Shown here piece by piece: positions 57,207-64,000 of a DNA stretch of 64,000 nucleotides. The DNA is from Anodontia alba (Eukaryota > Mollusca > Bivalvia > Lucinida > Lucinidae). The stretch's first letter is position 1. Each line of letters starts with the position of its first letter. The stretch is taken from positions 22,275,275 through 22,339,274 of the forward strand of contig OZ024827.1 in the NCBI GenBank assembly GCA_964016985.1, given 5' to 3'. The position numbers were made by a program, and so were the translations under genes. The notes beneath the pieces are model-generated. The model was not told the DNA's origin. It saw nothing but the letters and a program-made list of their open reading frames with translations, and ran no database searches.

Positions 57207-58483
57207 CAGACTCAACTTAACCTGCGAAATGGACACTATTGAAGTTCCTGAAGTTTGCGCGCTGGCGATAAGCAGATTGCCTATCGCCGGCAGACGTATC
57301 TGGCGGTTAACGGAGGGGAAGCATATTGTCAAGTTAGAAATAACTTGGCAGCTTCCCCGAAGTATTCCGAAGAGGAAGACAACCAACAAGAAAAGTTCTG
57401 CTACCATAGACGACGACGACATTGACAAGATGGCGGATTCCAAGATGGCGGCGCCCACGCCATCGAGATTGGCAGCCTCATTCAACGACGCGGTGTGTCT
57501 TACACCGTCGCCGACCATAGAGGATAGGAGGGCGCCACCACTAGCGAGACCGAGTACTCGCACTACCGTCACCGACTTGGAGACTAGAACTGACCGCTCT
57601 CCCCCGGGGGAGTGAAAGGAAGTAGTCTCCCAGAAGAAGAAGAAGTCACTCAAGGCGTCGACTCCGAAAGAAGAACCAACTGCACGCGGAGGAGGACTCC
57701 CCCTATAGAGCAGCCAAGGAAGATCCAGAGGACATGTGCCGAGAACCTCTCCTCCTGCTCCAGCACCAGCTCCAATTCCAGCCCCCACGGAGTTGTTGAC
57801 ACAGAAGCAGGAAGAAGCAAAGTGTTTCCTTTCTGGCTGTGGCAAGTCATACCCCATTCATGAAAAGTATAACTTGGATGAAGTGAGGACACTTCGAATG
57901 AACAACGGCAAACAGGGAACCATTGTAAAGGCGTACCGGCTACCCGACGAGGATGGGAAGACCACCGAAGAGGCTCCTGTGTACTTCACACACGTCGAGG
58001 AACAGCCCTATTGTTTTTTTTCTAAAGGGCCGTTCTTCAAAGTACCACTCGAAGAGGTTCTTCGACGATATACAGGAGACGTTCACAAGAGCCACTCCAA
58101 TCGACAACAACATGCTATGGTACGACGACCTAGAAAGATGTTGTGCCGGTATCGACCACCCCAAGAGGTTAGCGCGGCTGGGACCCTAGCTCCGGATTTC
58201 CTGGCTCTTTTCAGAACCCCTGACATGTTGGGCGAGTGTAGTATTAGTAATACACACGTATTAAAGCCCTTTTCTTTTGACCGTGTATTCTAAATTACGT
58301 AACTTACAGACCTTGACCTTTATGCCGATATCGTTCGATCAGGCGAGGTAGTACACGCATTAATTATGCGTGCACACCGTTTCAAGCCAAGGTCAGGGTG
58401 AAACTAATCCAGATTTCTCTGGCGCTGCCTCTATGTGCCTCTGGTGCCTGGTAGCGTTAAAAATCTGTAAACTTAAATTGTAA
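57207..58483 (+). mobile_element. 1277-bp insertion with 11-bp target duplication
   Basis: CCCACTTTTAT occurs at 57196-57206 and 58484-58494 on both sides. The insert begins CAGACTCAACTTAACCTGCG only 22 bp before an ATG and ends AAACTTAAATTGTAA. A duplication of this size and the near-absent 5' leader suggest an RNA-mediated insertion (LINE, LINE-driven retrocopy, or non-autonomous retroelement). The insert is markedly more GC-rich than its surroundings. Confidence 0.78.
57229..58293 (+). pseudogene. Unknown ORF, one frame broken by two stops
   Basis: The frame starts at an ATG at 57229 (MDTIEVPEVCALAISRLPIA) and runs to TGA at 57613. It continues in the same frame through TAG at 57706 to a final stop at 58291-58293, about 354 codons in all. 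The N-terminal third ends in a basic and Ser/Thr/Pro-rich region (KMADSKMAAPTPSRL), the middle is Lys/Pro/Ala-rich, and the C-terminal part looks folded: CFLSGCGKSYPIHEKYNLDE, then KAYRLPDEDGK and VYFTHVEEQPYCFFSKGPFF. It resembles a retroelement ORF1 or a host-gene retrocopy; I do not recognise the family. A 228-codon frame on the opposite strand is a shadow. Confidence 0.6.
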
Positions 58484-58719
58484 CCCACTTTTATAGGGTA
58501 AAACTGGGATTTACAGGGGTATACATCATTTTTCTTATTGTGTTAAAAAACATTGATTGTGGTACTCATTAGAACCGCCTCGCCGAGGCGGTTCTAATGA
58601 GACCCACAATCTATGTTTTGAGAAGAAATATGAAAAATATCAGAATTTTTTATCTGAAAATTTTCCTACTTTGGTTGTAAAATTTTCAATTTATTTGAAT
58701 AGGCGTGTTTTCTAATTGG

Positions 58720-59010
58720 GCATTATTTATACCCTAACAACCTGCTTCACCTTGACCCTGGGTTATTCCAATAGTAAAAGTACATTGACAGGACAGTGAA
58801 CATTCATCGAGTAAAAGCGAATGTTTACGTAAATTTATGCTTCGCTGGTTACACTGTAGTAATGACCCTCTACTCTACAACAAAAGTTAACAAACATTTA
58901 AAATTGAATTGAAACGCCCTGTTCATGATCGAAAGCCTCAAAGACTTGTTGCATTATTATTTCAGGGTATGCTACAGCATTCTGACGTCTTCTGCTTTGC
59001 TTCTTGTAAA
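58720..59010. other. Unassigned sequence
   Basis: No feature recognised. Confidence 0.4.
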
Positions 59011-59013
59011 AAG

Positions 59014-59222
59014 TTGTTGCGGAGGGGCCCGGGCTAGTGCGTAGGAATAGTCCGATCAGGAGGTTGCGGGTTCGACCCTCGCTAGGTCGGCAACATTCTT
59101 TCGTGGAGACTGATCATGAAATGTTTTCTACGGTCATTCTCTCCTTCCCGCTGATTCAAGGAGGGCAGTTGTTAGTATCTGATGTAAGAATGTGCACAAT
59201 ACTGCTTAAGGTTCCTCAATAG
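59014..59222 (+). mobile_element. tRNA-derived SINE
   Basis: The head contains GGTTGCGGGTTCGACCCTCG (a B box with T-arm), and the body carries GGGCAGTTGTTAGTATCTG and AAGAATGTGCACAATACTG, shared with 24950-25123. The A box is weak (GGGCTAGTGCGTAGG). No protein; transcription would be by RNA polymerase III. Confidence 0.7.
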
Positions 59223-59224
59223 TT

Positions 59225-59546
59225 ATTTGGCAACATTTGAGCCTACGCATAAACTGGACTTGCAATATAATCTTGGCAAATTATGCATCACATGAATGCT
59301 TGTACAAAAGTGATTAACTGAAAGCAAAGTTAAGAAATTAAAAAGCTAATATTTATATAATCTTTTGGCATTTTCGGTCTGTTTTGGGCAAAAATGATAA
59401 TTATCTCCCTTCAAATATAATTTGTAAAATATTGTTACAAACATGTAGATTAAGGTTGTTTATAGGAACTGCCAGTATCCATTTTTAATTAAAATGGCAA
59501 AAAAGAAATAAAACGTATTGATTCCCAAAACTGGGGTAATAAAAAG

Positions 59547-59579
<33 letters not shown>

Positions 59580-59780
59580 TTTTTCAATATATGGTGGCCG
59601 AGACTGACCATATATGAAAATTGAAAAAAAAAAGGTCCGTTTTCCCAATAGACCCGGGCACAAGAATTAAAAGTTATCTAAAGCATTTTAAAAGCAGCAT
59701 TAATGACATGCAAGACACCCTCACCTAATAAAGGCCTTACTGTGTGACAAATGATTTGATATGTCAACCACAAGCAATAC
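59225..59780. other. Unassigned, with (TAA)n microsatellite
   Basis: (TAA)n at about 59543-59579, then a small stem (AATATATGGT and ACCATATATG). Nothing coding. Confidence 0.5.
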
Positions 59781-60060
59781 ATTACGAAAACACGCCTATT
59801 CAAATATATTGAAAATTTTACAACCCAAAACAGGGAAATTTTCAGTTAAAAAACGCTAATATTTTTCTTATTTCTGCCCAAAACATAGATTGTGGGTACT
59901 CGTTAGAACCGCCTCGACGAGGCGGTTCTAACGAGTACCCACAATCTATGTTTTGAGCAGAAATAAGAAAAAAAAATGTATACCCCTGTAAACCCCAGTT
60001 TTATTATATAAAAGTGGGGTTTATGGGGGTCAAAATTATATAGGCGTGTTTTTTAGTGAT
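59780..60060 (-). mobile_element. Family B MITE, copy 12
   Basis: Full reverse-orientation copy with a perfect central palindrome (GTGGGTACTCGTTAGAACCG, CCTCGACGAGG and complement). Confidence 0.92.
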
Positions 60061-60763
60061 GACATGTATTTAGAAAAAAATATCATGGCATTACTTTAAA
60101 TTACTCTTTAGTATTAGGACAGAAGTTTCAAACTGTCTACATAGCAATAAAATTTTTCTTACAAGTACGCTACACCACATGCTCTTTATAACAGCATTGG
60201 TGGCGTACAAAGCAGAAGCCGTGAAAACAATGTAAAGACAAGACAGAAAAATACCCTCTTTTTAGCTCACCTGAGCCGAAAGCTCATGGTGAGCTATTGT
60301 GATCACTCACCGTCCGTCGTCGTCGTCGTCGTCGTTGTCGTCGTCGTCGTCGTCCGGATGTCCGTCTGTCCACAATCTTTAAACAACATCTCCTCCTAAA
60401 CCACTGGTGGGAATTTGACCAAACTTCACAGGAATAATCCTTGGTTGGTCCTCTTTCAAAATTGTTCAAATGGTTCCGGTTCATTGCATATCTAGGTCAC
60501 AGGAGCTAAAAATAGATTTTTTAATTAAAAACTTAAAAAATCTTCTTGTCCGAAACCACTGGACCGATTTCAATATAGTTTAGCAAAAATGTTCCTTTGG
60601 TGATCCTCTACTAAGATTGTTCAAGCCATTTGGATTCGTCAAAAAACTTGTCGCCAGGGGGCGGGGGTTATTTTCCCTATATATCTATATAGAAAACTTT
60701 AAAAATCTTCTTGTCCGAAACCACTGGACCGATTTCAATATAAGTTTGCAGAAATGTTCCTTT

Positions 60764-60963
60764 NNNNNNNNNNNNNNNNNNNNNNNNNNNNNNNNNNNNN
60801 NNNNNNNNNNNNNNNNNNNNNNNNNNNNNNNNNNNNNNNNNNNNNNNNNNNNNNNNNNNNNNNNNNNNNNNNNNNNNNNNNNNNNNNNNNNNNNNNNNNN
60901 NNNNNNNNNNNNNNNNNNNNNNNNNNNNNNNNNNNNNNNNNNNNNNNNNNNNNNNNNNNNNNN
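60764..60963. other. Assembly gap (200 N)
   Basis: Exactly 200 N inside the 165-bp array; both flanks end in the same 9-mer TGTTCCTTT. Confidence 1.
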
Positions 60964-61559
60964 TGTTCCTTTGGTGATCCTCTACAAAAATTGTTCAAGC
61001 CATTTGGATTCGTCAAAAAACATGGCCGCCAGGGGGCGGGGCAAATTTTCCCTATATATCAATATAGAAAACTTTAAAAATCTTCTTGTCAGAAACCAGT
61101 GGACCAATTTCCATATAATTTTGCAGAAATGTTCCTTTGGTGATCCTGTACCGAGATTGTTCAAGCCATTTGGATTTGTCAAAAAACATGGCCGCCAGGG
61201 GGCGGGGCTTATTTTCACTATATATCTGTATAGAAAACTTTAAAAATCTTATTGTCAGAAACCACTAGACCGATTTCCATATAATTTTGCAGAAATGTTT
61301 CTTTGGTGATCCTCTTGCAAGATTTTTCAAGCCATTTGGATTCGTCAAAAAACATGGCCGCCAGGGGGCGGGGCTTATTTTCCCTATATATCTGTATAGA
61401 AAACTTTAAAAATCTTCTTGTCATGAACCACTGGACCGATTTCCATATAGTTTTGCAGAAATGTTCCTTTGGTGATCCTCTTGCAAGATTGTTCAAGCCA
61501 TTTGGATTCGTCAAAAAAACATGGCCGCCAGGGGGGGGGGGGGGGGGATAGGGGGGGGG

Positions 61560-63620
61560 CGGGGCTTATTTCCCCTATATATCTATATAGAAAACTTTAA
61601 AAATCTTCTTGTTAGAAACCACTCGACCGATTTCAGTATAATTTTGCAGAAATGTTCCTTAGGTGATCCTCTACCAAGATTGTTCAAGCCATTTGGATTC
61701 GTCAAAAAACATGGCTGCCGGGGGCGGGTAGGGGGGGGGGGGGATGGTGGGCGGGGCTTATTTTCCCTATATATCTATATAGAAAATTTAAAAAATCTTC
61801 TTATCAGAAATCAGTGGAACGATTGCAATATAATATGGCAGAAATGTTCCTTTGGTGATCCTGTACCAAGATTGTTCAAGCCATTTGGATTCGTCAAAAA
61901 ACATGGCCGCCAGGGGGCGGGGCTTATTTTCCCTATATATCTATATAGAAAAACTTGAAAAATCTTCTTGTCAGAAACCACTGGACCGATTTCATTATAT
62001 CTTGGCAAAATAGTTTCCTTGGTGACCTTCTACCAAGATTGTTCAAGTAATCGTGATTTGTCAAAAAACATGGCCGCTAGGAGGTGGAGCTTATTTTCCC
62101 TATATATCTATATAGAAAACTTGAAAAAATCTTCTTGTCAGAAACCACTGGACCGATTTCAATATACCTTGGCAGAAATGTTTCCTTGGTGACCCTTTAC
62201 CAAGATTGTTCAAGCCGTCATGATTTGTCAAAAAACATGGCCGCCAGGGGGCGGGGCTTATTTTCCCTATATATATCTATATAGAAAACTTGAAAAAATC
62301 TTCTTGTCAGAAACCACTGGATCGATTTCAATATAACTTGGCAGATATGTTTCCTTGGTGACCCTTTACCAAGATTGTTAATGCTATCATGATTTGTCAA
62401 AAAACATGGCTGGTAGGGGGCGGGGCTTATTTTCCCCGTATATCTACATAGAAAACTTTAATGATCTTCTTGTCAGAAACCACTGGACTGATTTCAATTT
62501 AACATTGCAGAAATGTTTCTTATGTAACCTTCTATCAAGGTTATGCAAGCCGTCATGATTCATCAAGAAACAGGGCCGCCAGGGGGCGGGGCTTATTTCC
62601 CCTATATATCTATATAGAAAACTTTAAAAATCTTCTTGTTAGAAACCACTCGACCGATTTCAGTATAATTTTGCAGAAGTGTTCCTTAGGTGATCCTCTA
62701 CCAAGATTGTTCAAGCCATTTGGATTCGTCAAAACACTAGGCTGCCGGGGGCGGGGGGGGGGGGGAGGGGGATGGTGGGCGGGGCTTATTTTCCCTATAT
62801 ATCTATATAGAAAATTTAAAAAATCTTCTTATCAGAAATCAGTGGAACGATTGCAATATAATATGGCAGAAATGTTCCTTTGGTGATCCTGTACCAAGAT
62901 TGTTCAAGCCATTTGGATTCGTCAAAAAACATGGCCGCCAGGGGGGCGGGGCTTATTTTCCCTATATATCTATATAGAAAAACTTGAAAAATCTTCTTGT
63001 CAGAAACCACTGGACCGATTTCATTATATCTTGGCAAAAATGTTTCCTTGGTGACCTTCTACCAAGATTGTTCAAGTAATCGTGATTTGTCAAAAAAACA
63101 TGGCCGCTAGGAGGTGGAGCTTATTTTCCCTATATATCTATATAGAAAACTTGAAAAAATCTTCTTGTCAGAAACCACTGGACCGATTTCAATATACCTT
63201 GGCAGAAATGTTTCCTTGGTGACCCTTTACCAAGATTGTTCAAGCCGTCATGATTTGTCAAAAAACATGGCCGCCAGGGGGCGGGGCTTATTTTCCCTAT
63301 ATATATCTATATAGAAAACTTGAAAAAATCTTCTTGTCAGAAACCACTGGATCGATTTCAATATAACTTGGCAGATATGTTTCCTTGGTGACCCTTTACC
63401 AAGATTGTTAATGCTATCATGATTTGTCAAAAAACATGGCTGGTAGGGGGCGGGGCTTATTTCCCCCGTATATCTACATAGAAAACTTTAATGATCTTCT
63501 TGTCAGAAACCACTGGACTGATTTCAATTTAACATTGCAGAAATGTTTCTTATGTAACCCTCTATCAAGGTTATGCAAGCCGTCATGATTCATCAAGAAA
63601 CAGGGCCGCCAGGGGGCGGG
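61560..63620 (+). repeat. Higher-order duplication of ~1.03 kb in the array
   Basis: Six-unit blocks 61560-62589 and 62589-63620 correspond with an offset of 1027-1030 bp at every landmark checked, and shared variants such as CAGTGGAACGATTGC and GGACTGATTTCAATTTAAC recur in the same order. Only small indels and a few substitutions differ. Confidence 0.85.
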
Positions 63621-64000
63621 GCTTATTTTCCCTATATATCTATATAGAAAAACTTTAAAAGTCTTCTTTTCAGAAACCATAGGTCCAATTTCATTACAAC
63701 TTGGCAAAAATGTTTCCTTGGTGACCCTCTACCAAGATTGTTCAAGTAATCATGAATTGTCAAAAAACATGGCTGCTAGTGGGTGGGGCTTATTTTCCCT
63801 ATATATCTATATAGAAAACTAAAAAATCTTCTTGTCAGAAACCAATGGGCAGATTTCAATATAACTTGGCAGGAATGTTTCTTTGGTGACCCTCTACCAA
63901 GGTTGTTCAAGCTGTTATGATCATCAAAAAACATGGCCTCTACGGGGCAGGGCTTATTTTTCCCTATATGTCTATATAAAAAAACTTTAAAAATCTTCTC

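Larger units (their letters stand above)
57158..58718 (+). mobile_element. Family B MITE, copy 11, split by an insertion
   Basis: The left arm is at 57158-57206; the rest continues at 58484-58718 with the usual central palindrome (CCTCGCCGAGG). The two parts overlap by the 11-bp duplication CCCACTTTTAT. Confidence 0.88.
60264..64000 (+). mobile_element. Pearl-like element with ~165-bp core repeats (runs off the window)
   Basis: Head AGCTCACCTGAGCCGAAAGC, TCATGGTGAGCT (a hairpin), then a CGT microsatellite (about 60313-60355), a lead-in, then units of 165 bp from about 60500 to the window end. Each unit carries CTTCTTGTCAGAAACCACTG, GACCGATTTC, TTGTTCAAGCCATTTGGATT, CAAAAAACATGGCCGCCAGG and TATATATCTATATAGAAAAC. 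Confidence 0.75.

Noticed and set aside
57171..57857. 228-codon ORF on the minus strand
   Set aside because: It overlaps the plus-strand frame 57229-58293 and extends into Family B sequence; Gly/Ala/Ser-rich composition is the mirror of the plus-strand Pro/Ala/Thr codons.

Overview
This is a eukaryotic, repeat-dominated genomic window: AT-rich, with large introns, no operons and very little protein-coding sequence. The repeats suggest a bivalve mollusc. There are arrays headed by a short hairpin plus a microsatellite, as in the pearl elements described from oysters and other bivalves, many palindromic MITE families, and hairpin repeats that I associate from memory with heterodont clams. The species assignment is tentative and cannot be tested here. 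Positions 60764-60963 are an assembly gap of 200 N.

Host genes. (1) On the minus strand, two consecutive phase-0 exons of an alkylsulfatase-like metallo-beta-lactamase protein lie at 10200-10406 (with the THxHxDH zinc motif) and about 934-1147, separated by a 9 kb intron full of transposons. A signal-anchor ORF at 15743-16004 may be an upstream exon. (2) On the plus strand, 38173-39165 encodes a complete type II membrane glycosyltransferase of family GT8 in one exon. (3) A small minus-strand ORF at 48642-49016 has a nearby polyadenylation signal and is a weak candidate gene.

Autonomous mobile elements. These are a near-intact Tc1-like element (19001-20528, DD34E transposase open), a mariner with one frameshift (28748-30085, DD34D), a 5'-truncated Jockey/CR1-type LINE (25240-27893) with a 104-bp flanking duplication inside a MITE, a degenerate RTE-type LINE (23330-23935), a LINE 3' tail (3417-3955), and a 1277-bp insertion (57207-58483) that has an 11-bp target duplication and carries an unknown ORF broken by two stops.

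Non-autonomous and tandem elements. Palindromic families are labelled A to M below. Family A (six copies) starts TA-CAGTCGAC and resembles a pogo/Tigger-type MITE. Family B (twelve copies) has a long GC-rich central palindrome. C and D are short hairpins, E carries an inverted core, F is a 107-bp near-perfect palindrome, G is CAACGT-rich, and J is an inverted-repeat element present as a 2.4 kb copy and a 0.55 kb deletion derivative. A 2.9 kb foldback-like element (1196-4140) has terminal arrays of a 15-16 bp unit. Tandem arrays occupy 17.1-17.8, 21.9-23.3, 33.4-34.4, 39.3-39.8, 43.3-44.5, 46.2-48.5, 52.7-53.5, 54.7-55.6 and 60.3-64.0 kb. Three of them begin with related AGCTC hairpin heads but have unrelated bodies. 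I see no multi-gene system acting together; the biology here is mostly transposon nesting around a few host exons.
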